A DNA stretch of 54,309 bases from an uncultured Pseudomonadota bacterium (GTDB lineage Bacteria; Myxococcota_A; UBA796; SXON01). Made by a program: the position numbers and the translations under genes. A model generated the notes under the pieces. The model searched no databases. It saw only the letters and a list, made by a program, of their open reading frames with translations, and was not told where the DNA came from. The stretch covers positions 1-54,309 of the forward strand of contig CAITDR010000632.1 of NCBI GenBank assembly GCA_903891165.1. The letters run 5' to 3'. Position 1 is the first letter of the stretch. Each line of letters begins with the position of its first letter. Of this stretch, positions 1 to 9,146 are shown in pieces.

Positions 1-1346
1 CCCACCTCACAACGCTGCCCGGCCGCCGCACAATCTGATGCGGTCAAGCTCCCTCCCGAACAGACCTCGTACACCCCCGCATCCGTACAAAGCTGCGCGT
101 CCGGCCCGCTGGTACAGGCGGCATCCACACAGGCCGCTGTCCCGGTAGCCTCCCAACAAACCCGCCCGTAGGCTGCACAATCCCCCTCCGCGTAGACCCC
201 ATCCGTACATGTGGCGTACAGACCCGCATCCGTACAGAAGGCCGAGTGGGGCCCCGCCTCACAGCGGGGGTCCATACAGGCGGCGCCACCGGAGTCACTC
301 CCACAGGCCAGCCCAAAAACCCCACAATCTCCCTCGGAATATTGGCCATCCGAGCAGGCCGCAAAGCGGCTGCCGTCCAGACAGACCGAATTGTTTCCCT
401 GCGCCTGCGGGCAGCGATAATCCACACAATAGGCCCAGTCGCCGTCCTCTTCGCAGCCCGCCCCGTAGTAGCCACAGTCGCCGGTTCCGATAAAACGACC
501 ACCCTGGCAGGCACTGATCACCGTCCCGTCACACCAGCGCCCGTTGCTCACCCCGCAACGGCCATCGATAACGTCCGAATACACAATCCCGATGTGGTTG
601 GATACCGTACGCAACGAGCCATCCGAGGGGTTGTTTTTGACATCGCCCTCCACAACCAGGGTGGTACTTCCTCCTCCATCCAACATCGCCCCGTTCCAGC
701 AACCCAATTCCAACATCAGGTCGCGGGTTTCGTCGCAGGTCATCCCCGCCGCGCTGCCGCTGCGGCCGTCGATGGCGATCAGCCACAGCGTGGTGCCGTT
801 GGCTTCCAGGCAGATGGCACTGCGGGGATTTTTGATACTGTCATAACATCCCGCCTGTTTGACACCCTCTACCAGCATCAGGTTGCCATTCGCACCGGTG
901 GCCTGAAAATAGCGGTAGGGAGGCAGATAGGGCGAGCCGAACCACCAGGCGTAGTCCAACGGGCGCTCGGCGGTGATCGTGCAGTCCTTGGTGGCCGTGC
1001 AGGCAAAATAGCCCCACTGTCCGCCCACGGTGTCGTCCGGGATATGGCTATGCCACAAAGAACCATCGGAAATGGCCAGACCTACCGGCGTATTGGAGTC
1101 GGACCAGTCGGCGTTGATCGCCACGAGTACGTCGGTGTTCCGGGCGAAGGTCGAGGTGTTCACATGGCGCTCTACGCCGTCGCTATCGGCGGATGCGTGA
1201 ATACCCACGTTGGGAACGGTCAGGTCCACCCGGACCGCAAAAATGTCCTGCGGCTCCGAGGTCGTCCGGTGCAGATAGTCCACCCCGCTGCGGATGGGGG
1301 TCCAGGTGTCACCGGCCAGCGCGAGGGCGTACAGAAAGAGGTGCAT
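1..1346 (-). CDS. Secreted phosphodiester glycosidase (NAGPA)-like protein with Cys-rich repeats, 3' end cut by window
   Basis: The gene reads leftward from ATG at 1346 and is still open at base 1, so its C-terminus lies outside the window. The first ~13 residues (MHLFLYALALAG) look like a signal peptide. Residues ~15-265 fit the phosphodiester glycosidase family (NAGPA, PF09992): an 'INADW' block, 'CLEANGTTLWLIAIDGR', then the family hallmark 'MLDGGGSTTLVVEG' followed by 'PSDGSLRTVSNHIGIVY'. After that come repeated Cys-rich modules of ~45 residues (pattern C..G...C.DG....DC...G..C), which probably form an extracellular stalk. Family members hydrolyse sugar phosphodiesters; the substrate here is unknown. 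It lies 35 bases downstream of the DUF2461 gene on the same strand and could be co-transcribed. Confidence 0.8.
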   Translation of the reverse strand, partial: MHLFLYALALAGDTWTPIRSGVDYLHRTTSEPQDIFAVRVDLTVPNVGIHASADSDGVERHVNTSTFARNTDVLVAINADWSDSNTPVGLAISDGSLWHSHIPDDTVGGQWGYFACTATKDCTITAERPLDYAWWFGSPYLPPYRYFQATGANGNLMLVEGVKQAGCYDSIKNPRSAICLEANGTTLWLIAIDGRSGSAAGMTCDETRDLMLELGCWNGAMLDGGGSTTLVVEGDVKNNPSDGSLRTVSNHIGIVYSDVIDGRCGVSNGRWCDGTVISACQGGRFIGTGDCGYYGAGCEEDGDWAYCVDYRCPQAQGNNSVCLDGSRFAACSDGQYSEGDCGVFGLACGSDSGGAACMDPRCEAGPHSAFCTDAGLYATCTDGVYAEGDCAAYGRVCWEATGTAACVDAACTSGPDAQLCTDAGVYEVCSGGSLTASDCAAAGQRCEV

Positions 1347-1381
1347 GGGGGGATTCTACCACGGTCAGAGCGCCTCCAGGC

Positions 1382-2029
1382 TCAGCCCAGGGCCGCGTCC
1401 AGAAAAGTAAGCAGCGGCAGCCCCGCACGCCAGTTCCGCTCCACCTCCGCGCAAAAATCAGGCAGGGACAGCGCGGGGTTGACTGGGCAACCAGCCGCAA
1501 AGGTTTGACGGCGCAGATCCTCGGCAAAGGGATGATCAGCCGGGAATTCTTTGGGGGTGCGCTTCAGGGAGTCGCCGATAAAGGAGAAGCCCCCTGCCTC
1601 TAACGCTGCTCGGACCGGGGCCCATTGTTGACCCGCGCCGATGTGCTGCCGCACTTTGCGGAGATCCGCTGGTTCCAGCATCCATACCCCAACACCCACC
1701 CCACAGCGGTCCGGAGCAATCCGCAGGTACAAGCCCGGTGCTTCTTTGCCCGTTGCGCCCTGAAAATGAAAGCCGATCCAGTCCTTGTACGGGGACTTAT
1801 CCGCCGAAAAACGGGTATCGCGATTCAAGCGGGAGATAACACTCCCCCGGCCCGTCGCCACCGCCCGCAGCTGCGGCGCCAGCACCGCGAGACGCGGCGC
1901 TATCGCCTCCACAAAGGCGACGGCGGGCGCCCGCACCTCGCGCTCGTAGCGTTCCCGATTCGCCTCAAACCAATTTTTGTTGTTGTTTTGAGACAGCTCG
2001 GAGAGGAATTCGAGGGTGAGGAGGAACAT
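1382..2029 (-). CDS. DUF2461 domain-containing protein
   Basis: This 215-residue protein spans the whole DUF2461 (TIGR02453) family. It opens with 'LEFLSELSQNNNKNWFEANRERYE', the typical N-terminal block in which the N-K-x-WF motif is conserved. It then has 'SRLNRDTRFSADKSPYKDWIGFHF', the family signature around the D-K-S-P-Y-K motif. Length is normal for the family and no signal peptide is seen, so it should be cytosolic. The function of the family is not established. The ATG at 2029 is preceded by a weak purine run (GAGATC). It follows the CD38-like gene by 24 bases on the same strand. Confidence 0.85.
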   Translation of the reverse strand: MFLLTLEFLSELSQNNNKNWFEANRERYEREVRAPAVAFVEAIAPRLAVLAPQLRAVATGRGSVISRLNRDTRFSADKSPYKDWIGFHFQGATGKEAPGLYLRIAPDRCGVGVGVWMLEPADLRKVRQHIGAGQQWAPVRAALEAGGFSFIGDSLKRTPKEFPADHPFAEDLRRQTFAAGCPVNPALSLPDFCAEVERNWRAGLPLLTFLDAALG

Positions 2030-2053
2030 GGGGATCTCTATCTGGTTCTCGAC

Positions 2054-3856
2054 TTAGGCCCCATAGCGCGCCGTCACCCGCGCCAGCGCATCCGCACGGC
2101 CACTGAATTTTTCCGGGGCCTTTTTCGTCCAAGACCATTTTCCATCGTCACTCTTCTCGCAGTCCACCACAAACCACTCGATGTCGGGTGTCGGTACCGG
2201 CACCTGCTTGCCATCCAAAGTACTGACAAAAGTAGGCTGCTCGATCATATTAAAAACGCTCTGCTCGCGCGTGGCACCCGGCCCCACAAAGCCGATAAAC
2301 TTGAAATGGGAGAAGTTCTCGGCCGCCTTCTGGGCATACATCTCCGAGAGAGCTCCCCAGAGCGGAAGGGTGCTGTTGCTGGTCAGGTTGGGAAACTGAA
2401 GGCCGGTCCCAAAGAAGGAGCCCACCGTTCCCTCCAGGGAGATGCCGCCAGAGCCTTTGGCGCTGTCCAGGGCACCGGCGCCCGACCAGAAAGCCCAAGG
2501 AGTTCCCTTCGCCGCCTGCGCCACCACCTGATCCAGGTACTTCGCCGCATGATCCACAAAGGGCTTCAGGCCTTTCATCGCATCTGCCAGCATCTTCTCG
2601 CGGATCAGCTTGCCGTCCGGACCGGCCATGGCCAGGATGAAGCTCTTGCCATCTGCCGCTTTCGGAGCGTTGGCGGCCAGGAAGCCGTCCTCTTTCATGC
2701 CCTTAAGCAGGGTCTTCCACAACTTCACCGGCAGCTCGCCGCCGGTTCCCAGCCCATATTTGGTGAGGAATGCGTTGAAGTCGTTGTTAAAGGTCGAAAA
2801 CTCGGGCGCCTCCAAGGTCACCTGCGACAGCGACATCATCGTCGCCTTGTCCGGGCGGAACTCCCAGTCGATCTTCCCTTCCGCCACGGCCTGAGCCTGG
2901 CTACGCTCGCGCATCTTCTGCGCTTCCAAAGCACGACGTTCCTTTTCGGCCTTGCTGTTGGGGTTTGGAGGGGCAGCAGCCCCGGTGGCCTTGGCAATGG
3001 CCGCGGAAAGGGCATCCCAGGCCACGTCCACTGCAGCTTCCACCTCGGTTTTGGCGGTGGAAAGTGCGTTCCCCAAAGTGAGCGCCTGAATGGGATTCCG
3101 CTCGTCTTTCGCGGTATTCAGACCTGCCTGTACTTCGGCAAGGGCCAAGCGTGCTTTCTCCACCCGAGCGCGGGTCTTGACCACCGCCGCATCCTCCGGC
3201 ACCGGCGGGTGGACATTGGGCGGGTTGGCGTCGGGACTGGCCAAAAAGTCGTCGTAGCCCTTCAGGACCTGGGTGGCGTGGGTCATCGCCATCATCATCG
3301 ACGGAAAATCTCTGTAGACCGACGCCTTTTTCAGGGCACCGACCGCACCCGGCGTGGAGATGTCCTTCAGCTCGGCAGCACGCTCGGCCTTCCGACGGTC
3401 CAAAAACTCCTGCTCTGCCGAAGCAGCCGTCTTGCCCGGGGCCGCTTTGGCCGGAGCTTCCGGCGCAGTAACGGGAGGGGTATCTTCAACATCTTCCTCC
3501 TCTTCCTCCTCCTGACCGGCGATCTTCACATTGACCAGCGCCGGGTTGATCTTGGTGACCAGACGGCCCAGCTTTTCCAGCTTCGCATCGTCCAGCTTCC
3601 CGATCTTGGGGGCTACCAGGAAGGCATCCCCCTTCTTCTTGCACTTTCCGGTCACCTTCGTCGCGGGCAGGGCCTTGACCACAGCCTTGTCCACCACCCC
3701 CACCAAAAGGGCGTCTTTCTTGGTCCCAGCAAAGTCATAATTTACAATAAAATAGAAAGGGACCCAGGAGCCACTTACCTTTTTCAGAGCCTCCTTGGAT
3801 GCCACCTTGTAGGCTGCATAGGTTTCAACACTGGCTGCATCTTCAAATCCGGCCAT
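2054..3856 (-). CDS. 600-residue protein with a C-terminal CD38/ADP-ribosyl-cyclase-like NADase domain
   Basis: There is no signal peptide. Residues 1-115 form an uncharacterised domain; 116-145 are an acidic/Pro-Ala linker (EEEEEED run); 146-330 are Ala/Lys/Glu-rich and probably helical; the C-terminal ~150 residues resemble the ADP-ribosyl cyclase/CD38 fold. By eye the family's key residues line up: Trp457 ('FWSG'), Glu475 ('SLEGT', compare CD38 'TLEDT'), Trp500 and Ser504 ('LWGALSEMYA', compare CD38 W189-x3-S193) and Glu539 ('FNMIE', compare catalytic E226 in 'FGSVE'). Spacings are within a few residues of CD38. The inferred activity is NAD+ hydrolysis or cyclisation, as in bacterial effector/toxin proteins. 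No immunity gene is recognisable beside it. The ATG at 3856 has AGGA 7 bases upstream. The coding region is certain; the domain call is inference. Confidence 0.7.
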   Translation of the reverse strand: MAGFEDAASVETYAAYKVASKEALKKVSGSWVPFYFIVNYDFAGTKKDALLVGVVDKAVVKALPATKVTGKCKKKGDAFLVAPKIGKLDDAKLEKLGRLVTKINPALVNVKIAGQEEEEEEDVEDTPPVTAPEAPAKAAPGKTAASAEQEFLDRRKAERAAELKDISTPGAVGALKKASVYRDFPSMMMAMTHATQVLKGYDDFLASPDANPPNVHPPVPEDAAVVKTRARVEKARLALAEVQAGLNTAKDERNPIQALTLGNALSTAKTEVEAAVDVAWDALSAAIAKATGAAAPPNPNSKAEKERRALEAQKMRERSQAQAVAEGKIDWEFRPDKATMMSLSQVTLEAPEFSTFNNDFNAFLTKYGLGTGGELPVKLWKTLLKGMKEDGFLAANAPKAADGKSFILAMAGPDGKLIREKMLADAMKGLKPFVDHAAKYLDQVVAQAAKGTPWAFWSGAGALDSAKGSGGISLEGTVGSFFGTGLQFPNLTSNSTLPLWGALSEMYAQKAAENFSHFKFIGFVGPGATREQSVFNMIEQPTFVSTLDGKQVPVPTPDIEWFVVDCEKSDDGKWSWTKKAPEKFSGRADALARVTARYGA

Positions 3857-3935
3857 GGTGGCGATCCTGATGGGTCGCCTCTCTCTAACTAATGCCCGCT
3901 CTCGGGGCCGCCTCTACCGTCCGCGGAGCAAAAAT

Positions 3936-4667
3936 TCAGTCCAGAACCCAACGAAAAGCGCGGCGCAGCTCCGCCGTACCATCGTGATCGTACCAGCGCC
4001 CGTGAGCCAAAACTACCCGCTCAGGAGACCAGGAAAGAAGCTCCTCGACTGTCGCACGTAAGGTCTCCCGGCCAGCGTGGAAGGACCAGCGCATGTCGAT
4101 GGGCGCCTTGCCGTCGGGATCCTGGGTGCCCGCCAGAGCGATCAAAGGGCGATGCCAAAAAGATACCTTCTCCCGCTCAAAATTCTCGATCAGATCGGTC
4201 AGGATCAGGGTACGGGAGGCCCGGTGTAAAAACACCACCTCCTGGTGGATGCTGCTACCGAGAACCTGACGTTGATCCAATTCTACAGCCCACTCCACTG
4301 GAGGCCGATCTCCAAGGTCGCGGTCAAACCGGGCGGGTACCTTGTAGTCCCGGGCACGGGCCCGGACCCCCGGCGCTGCCCAGCCCACCGACTCAGGAAA
4401 AGTCTGCTGCCAAGGCGGAAAAAATGCGTAGTGAATCCAGTTGGGTGCAACGAGGTGAGCTACCGGTCCCAGCGCCGCCACCTCCCGAAGAAGGCCTTCA
4501 TCCGGCTGGATCGGCGAGTGCACCCAAAGAGTACCGTCCCGCAGACGCACCACCGTCATACGAGTAGGGAAGGGGAGCCCGTAAAAGGAGATACAATCTC
4601 CATCCGCCAGCCAAAGATCGGGAGCGACCGGCTTGAGCGTATAGAGAGGTTCGTAGCAAGCGGACAT
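3936..4667 (-). CDS. DUF4336 domain-containing protein
   Basis: This 243-residue protein matches the DUF4336 family, a metallo-beta-lactamase-like fold. Typical blocks are the N-terminal 'LWLADGDCISFYGLPFPTRMTVVRL', 'GTLWVHSPI', 'VAHLVAPNWIHYAF' and 'SRTLILTDLIENF', and the C-terminal 'PERVVLAHGRWYDHDG'. No signal peptide is present. Substrate and reaction are unknown. It is the first gene of the leftward run to DUF2461 and NAGPA, and it is divergent from the gene at 4697 with only 29 bases between the start codons. A purine-rich AAGGCGAAAG lies directly upstream of the ATG. Confidence 0.82.
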   Translation of the reverse strand: MSACYEPLYTLKPVAPDLWLADGDCISFYGLPFPTRMTVVRLRDGTLWVHSPIQPDEGLLREVAALGPVAHLVAPNWIHYAFFPPWQQTFPESVGWAAPGVRARARDYKVPARFDRDLGDRPPVEWAVELDQRQVLGSSIHQEVVFLHRASRTLILTDLIENFEREKVSFWHRPLIALAGTQDPDGKAPIDMRWSFHAGRETLRATVEELLSWSPERVVLAHGRWYDHDGTAELRRAFRWVLD

Positions 4668-4690
4668 CTTTCGCCTTTTCGTGCTATCCT
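4662..4690 (+). promoter_or_regulatory. Predicted promoter of the 4697 gene, leaderless
   Basis: A -10-like TATCCT lies at 4685-4690, with a weak -35 (CGGACA/GGACAT) 17-18 bases upstream. The predicted transcription start, 7 bases after the -10, is the A of the ATG at 4697. No ribosome binding site is possible, so the transcript would be leaderless. Confidence 0.4.
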
Positions 4691-4696
4691 TATTGT

Positions 4697-5110
4697 ATGT
4701 TCATGATCTCCGCCATGGTATTGCTCGGCGCCATCTCCTACCTGCTGCGGCATCGGTTCATCCTGGCACAGAAGCAAAAGCAGAAATTAAAAACTGTAGA
4801 AAGCTACGAAGAGACCGGCTCTAACCTGTGGCAAGCCTTGCCCGGCGCCCCGGAGGCCGCCAGGGCCCCCAGCCCCATCCCAGAGTCACCGATCCCCGGC
4901 GCTGAATTAGCCGCAGCGAGCCTGGTCATCGGCGGCCAACAGGCTGCCACGCAGTTCCTCGGGCCCACCATGGGCGGCCAGACTGCGTGGCAGTTGCCGA
5001 TCCCACCCGCCTCAAGGCTGGAGGAGGATGGCGAACACGTCGTCCACCTGACCGAAATCCCGAGGCCGCAGCTTCCTCCGGGAATTCTGCCTGAGCCTGA
5101 CCGAAAGTGA
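4697..5110 (+). CDS. Hypothetical protein with one N-terminal membrane segment
   Basis: The protein has 137 residues and I do not recognise it. Residues ~3-18 (ISAMVLLGAISYLL) form a membrane anchor, followed by a basic stretch (RHRFILAQKQKQKLK) and a long Pro/Ala-rich low-complexity tail. It is therefore likely a single-pass inner membrane protein with a disordered domain. The ATG sits at the predicted transcription start, 7 bases after TATCCT. The stop codon overlaps the imperfect palindrome at 5108-5125. It could be a spurious reading frame, but the membrane segment and promoter favour a real gene. Confidence 0.5.
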   Translation: MFMISAMVLLGAISYLLRHRFILAQKQKQKLKTVESYEETGSNLWQALPGAPEAARAPSPIPESPIPGAELAAASLVIGGQQAATQFLGPTMGGQTAWQLPIPPASRLEEDGEHVVHLTEIPRPQLPPGILPEPDRK

Positions 5111-5125
5111 ATGAATGTTCACTCA
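5108..5125. promoter_or_regulatory. Imperfect TGAATGA palindrome, candidate operator
   Basis: TGAATGAATGTTCACTCA is an inverted repeat with one mismatch per arm. It matches the perfect copies at 13147-13166 and 14153-14172. The pattern TGAATGA-N4-TCATTCA resembles the operator described for TetR-type FadR of Bacillus. It lies ~95 bases upstream of the 5218 promoter. Confidence 0.4.
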
Positions 5126-5217
5126 GAAGTTCCCGACCACAGGCCGGCGCCCGGTGGGGGCGGTTCCAGCCCCGCGGACGAAAAATCCATGTTTTTCTTG
5201 ATATATTCCGATTCTTC

Positions 5218-5246
5218 TTGACAAATCTCCTGGGATAATGTATCGC
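5218..5246 (+). promoter_or_regulatory. Predicted promoter of the first MopE-type lipoprotein gene
   Basis: TTGACA (5218-5223), a 17-base spacer and TATCGC (5241-5246) precede the ATG at 5267. The paralogue at 9147 has the same -35, spacer length, -10 and 20-base gap to its ATG, which supports the promoter and both start codons. Confidence 0.65.
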
Positions 5247-5266
5247 GAGGCCATCCCGAGAATCGC

Positions 5267-8176
5267 ATGTACAAGCTCCTCCTCCTCCCCCTGATCGCGG
5301 GCTGCCTTGGGGGCGATGTGTCCATTACACCGACAAAAACCGATGACGACGGTGATGGCTACACCATCGAGGTGGACTGTGACGATTCCCACACCACCGT
5401 CAACCCCGACGCCACCGAAGTCTGCGATGGATTGGACAATAACTGCAACGACCTCGTAGACGACGATGCGAGCGATGCGGTCCCCTGGTTCGCCGACAAC
5501 GACGGCGATCTCTACGGCGACCCTGCCCAGAGCAATACCGCCTGCACCGCTCCAGCCGGTTTTGTAGCTGACAATACCGACTGTGACGACAACGAAGTGC
5601 GCGCCTACCCCGGGAACCCTGAACTTTGCGACGGGGTGGACAATGACTGCAACGGCCCGATCGATGACGATCCCAGCGACACGATCTCCGTATACACCGA
5701 CGCCGACGGCGACGGATTTGGAGACGACGATACGGAAATCTTAGCCTGTGAGGTTGATACAGGCCAATCCGAACAGAGTGGAGATTGCGACGACAACACC
5801 GCCGCCATCCACCCCGGCGCCCCCGAGACCGACTGCAGCGACCCCACCGACTACAACTGCGACGGCTCCGTTACCTACGACGACCGCGATGCCGACGGCA
5901 GTCCCGCCTGCGAGGACTGCGATGACAATAACAACACCATAAACCCTACCGCCACCGAGATCTGCAACGACCTCGACGACGACTGCGATGGCGACATCGA
6001 CGATAACGACTCCTCGCTCTCCGGTGCTCCCACCTGGTACCGCGACCCCGATGGCGATGGCTACAGCGACGGCACCGGTCCCTCCGCCACACAATGTGAT
6101 GCCCCCGTCGGCTACAGCAGCAGCCTGGGCGACTGTAACGACTACAACCCCACTGTCAACCCAGGCTCAACATAAATCTGTGACCTCGGCAACACCGACG
6201 AAGACTGCGACACCTTCGCCGACGATGCCGACAGCGCTGCTTCCGGCAAAGTCACCTGGTATCGCGACGCCGATAGCGACAGCCAGGGCAGCAGCAGCTC
6301 CTCTTCCTCCTCCTGCGACCAACCCTCCGGCTATATTGCCAACAATACCGATTGCGACGACAGCCGCAACAGCGTCTACCTGGGCGCTCCCGAGCTGTGC
6401 GACAGTCTGGACAACAACTGCAACGGCAGCATCGACGAGAACGCTACCCAGACCTGGTACCGCGACAACGACGGCGACGGCTATGGTGTAAGCAGCACTA
6501 CACTGCTTGCCTGTACTCAGCCCAGCGGCTACGTCGCCAACAACACCGACTGCAACGACGGAAACGCCTCGATCAGCCCCGGCGATCCCGAAGTCTGCGA
6601 TGCCGCCAACACCGACGAAGACTGCGATGGTCTGGCCGACAACAATGACCCCGGCGCCACCGGTACCTCCACCTTCTACCTGGACAACGACAGCGACGGC
6701 TACGGCAGCACCACGTCGTCAGCCGCCTGTGATGCCAGCGGCAGCTACATCACCACGGCGGGTGATTGCAACGATACAAATGCTGCCATAAGCCCCGGCG
6801 ATCCCGAAGTCTGTGCCGACAACATCGACAACAACTGCAGCGGCAGCGCCGACGAAAATTGCAGCACCTGGTCAGGATCCTTCACCACTGCCGACTATGA
6901 CACAAAAATCTACGGCGACGAAACCGGCGATCAATTCGGCAGCTCGCTCGGCGCCGCCGACTTTAATGGCGACGGACTGGTTGACATCGTGGTGGGTGCA
7001 GAAAACGATGAATATACCACCGCCAACAACGGGCGCGGGGTGGTCTACACCTATAACGGCCCCCTCAATAGCGGTGCGGAGCTGTGTACAACCAGTGACG
7101 ACGGTCTGTTGTACAGCGGCAGCAGCTCCTTTGGCGACTTCGGCGATCAACTGTGGGTGTTGCCGGACATGAACAGCGACGGGCGGGCTGAGCTGGTGGT
7201 TGGCGGCAGCTACAGCATCTACAACTGGGCTACGCTGTCCTTCCGCCCCAGCGCCCTCAATGGACTTAACTCCCATTCCGCCTACTATACTGGGGTCTGG
7301 ACCTGCGCGGACATGTCGGGTGCCGGCAACTTCTACAACGGCAGCACACAGGTTATGGCCTGTGGCTACCTCACCAGCACCGCCACCACCGGGGCGGCAC
7401 GGATCTATGCGGATAGCAGCAGCAGCGCCCTCGCAACGCTCAACGGCGAAGCTACCGGCGACAATGCGGGTTGGTCGCTGGACTTCGAGCACGACTTTGA
7501 CGGAGATGGCACCAACGATGCCCTGGTGGGGGCCTATGGCAACGACACGGCCGGTGCCAACGCCGGAGCGGCCTACGTCGTCTATGGGCCTATAGCAGGC
7601 AGCTTCAGTCTGGCGGGTGCGGATATGAAGATCACCGGGTCTGGCGCCGACAGCCATCTGGGGATTCAGGTCGCAGGAGGGGACATGGACAACGACGGCA
7701 TCGACGATATCTTTGTAGGAGCCGCCTATGAAGACTACAGCTCGCGTACCAACTCCGGTGCCATATTTGTGTTTCAGTCCTTGGCGAGTGGTACCGTTTC
7801 GGCCACCACAGCCGACTGGGCCATCTACGGCGACAGCGGCGACGACTTTCTGGGTGGCGCCCCGATCACCTTCGGCGATGTGGACGGAGACAACGTCCAG
7901 GACGTGCTATTTCCCGCGCCATCAGACGACACGGTGGCCAATGGCTGTGGCGCCGCTTGGCTGATCTATGGCCCCAACAGTATCAGCATGGATCTGGCAA
8001 CGGACTTCGGTGCCCGGTGGTACGGCGAAGGCGCCACCTACTATGCTGGTTCTGATTCGAGGATCGTCGGTGATACCAATGGCGACGGCTTCGACGACAT
8101 CGTGATCGCCGGCTACAGCGCCGACGAACGTGGCTTCATCGACCGGGGCGCGATCTGGATGTTTTTGGGGGGCTGA
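5267..8176 (+). pseudogene. MopE-repeat/FG-GAP lipoprotein gene interrupted by an in-frame TAA
   Basis: The N-terminus MYKLLLLPLIAGC is a lipoprotein signal with its lipobox Cys at residue 13. It is followed by ~50-residue modules of the putative metal-binding type (PF11617, Cu_binding_MopE), with the pattern 'C-D-D...NPG...E-x-C-D...DNDCDG.IDD...WY.D.DGDGYG'. An in-frame TAA at 6173-6175 ends translation after 302 residues, but the same frame stays open to 8176 (969 codons in total). The downstream part carries more modules and then FG-GAP/VCBS-type repeats ('DFNGDGLVDIVVGA', 'DFDGDGTNDALVGAY', 'GDMDNDGIDDIFVGA'). The intact paralogue at 9147 has 'NPGATEIC' where this copy reads 'NPGST-stop-IC', so a Glu codon became TAA. 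This is a recent nonsense mutation, a sequencing error or, less likely, readthrough. Confidence 0.8.
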
Positions 8177-8309
8177 GCCCCGTGCAGATTCCATACATGA
8201 AGCTTTATTCAAGTGGGTATGGACCGGGGACATCGTCCCCGAGCTGGAGTGCCAGGGAGAAATCTGAGCAGGCTGCGAGCGCTGGGGGCTGTCCTGGTGC
8301 CGGCCCTCC

Positions 8310-8338
8310 TTGACAGGTTCAAAACATACTCATATCAT
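8310..8338 (+). promoter_or_regulatory. Predicted promoter with start point at the 8346 ATG
   Basis: A consensus TTGACA (8310-8315), an exact 17-base spacer and TATCAT (8333-8338) are present. The predicted start point (8345-8346) coincides with the ATG at 8346, so the mRNA would be leaderless. The earlier in-frame TTG (8310) and ATG (8337) lie inside the promoter and are unlikely starts. Confidence 0.55.
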
Positions 8339-8345
8339 GTTCACC

Positions 8346-9101
8346 ATGATGCAGCTCCTCCTCCTTCCTCTGGCCCTTGCTCACCGCCCCGCCTTCGGAC
8401 CGGGTTTTGGCAGCCCCACCAACGCCTACCCGGTGGAGGATCCCGAGGTATCCATCGTGGTCTACACGCCATTGACCTGTCAAGAGAGCCAGCTGTGGCT
8501 GAGCTTGGATGCAGAGCCCGGCTTTCCCCTCTATCTTCAGCTTGGGGTACCCCAGATAGAGCGCCTTGCAGGATGGCGCCCGACAATAGCCCTGCTGGCA
8601 CCGGGTCTTCCCGACGCCACCGAGCCGCTCCCCTTCACGGTCCCCGACGGCCTGGGCGTCACGCTGTTCCATACCGAGGCGGTCACCGATCCAGGCAGCT
8701 TCTTCGAACCTTTTTCAGGCACCTCCTCGTGGGTTCTCGCAGAGGCAACGGTCACCCTTCCTGAAGGGGGACCCGCCTATGTCGTCGCCTGGGATCCCGA
8801 CGGTTTCAGCGGAAAATTGTGGGTGGCCACCGGAACCATCGAAGATTTTGCCAATGTTGACCCCAGCAACTTTGTCACCTGGATGGAGCTGGTGAACAAC
8901 TTCCACGAAACCGGGCGCTACGAGGACGCCCCCGTGGTAGAAGAGGAGGACTGCCTCCCGCCACCCGCGGATTTGTCCGATTCCTCCAGTGGTTGCCAGA
9001 CCGGCACTGACTACACCCCCTTTGGTGTGGTCAGCCTGATCTGGCTCTTGGGCTGTCGCAGCGCTCGCGCCCCCAAAGCGGCGCAAGCGCCTTTCCCTTG
9101 A
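8346..9101 (+). CDS. Secreted protein with a MYXO-CTERM-like C-terminal tail
   Basis: The protein has 251 residues, with N-terminal signal peptide MMQLLLLPLALAHR. The central ~170 residues are beta-rich, with an acidic end (VVEEEDC). The C-terminus has Cys residues ('SGCQTG'), a hydrophobic segment ('FGVVSLIWLLGC') and a basic end ('RSARAPK'). This is the layout of MYXO-CTERM-type surface sorting tails, though not a textbook match. I do not recognise the body of the protein. It lies between the two paralogous lipoprotein genes and has its own consensus promoter, so it need not be in an operon with them. Start ATG 8346 or 8349 was chosen because the promoter covers the earlier candidates. Confidence 0.7.
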   Translation: MMQLLLLPLALAHRPAFGPGFGSPTNAYPVEDPEVSIVVYTPLTCQESQLWLSLDAEPGFPLYLQLGVPQIERLAGWRPTIALLAPGLPDATEPLPFTVPDGLGVTLFHTEAVTDPGSFFEPFSGTSSWVLAEATVTLPEGGPAYVVAWDPDGFSGKLWVATGTIEDFANVDPSNFVTWMELVNNFHETGRYEDAPVVEEEDCLPPPADLSDSSSGCQTGTDYTPFGVVSLIWLLGCRSARAPKAAQAPFP

Positions 9102-9126
9102 CAAATGCCGTCAAATCACGTATCGC
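9098..9126 (+). promoter_or_regulatory. Predicted promoter of the second MopE-type lipoprotein gene
   Basis: TTGACA (9098-9103), 17 bases and TATCGC (9121-9126) are present, identical in both boxes and spacing to 5218-5246. The promoter covers an in-frame ATG at 9105, which is therefore not the start. The ATG at 9147 matches the paralogue. Confidence 0.65.
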
Positions 9127-9146
9127 GGGGAGCTTCGGAGATCCGC

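Noticed and set aside
1625-3892. Long plus-strand open frame across the CD38-like and DUF2461 genes
   Set aside because: It is a shadow of high-GC minus-strand genes with clear domain similarity; its translation resembles no protein.
9105-9146. Upstream in-frame ATG at 9105 as start of the second lipoprotein
   Set aside because: It lies in the promoter (between -35 and -10) and would destroy the lipoprotein signal; the paralogue supports ATG 9147.
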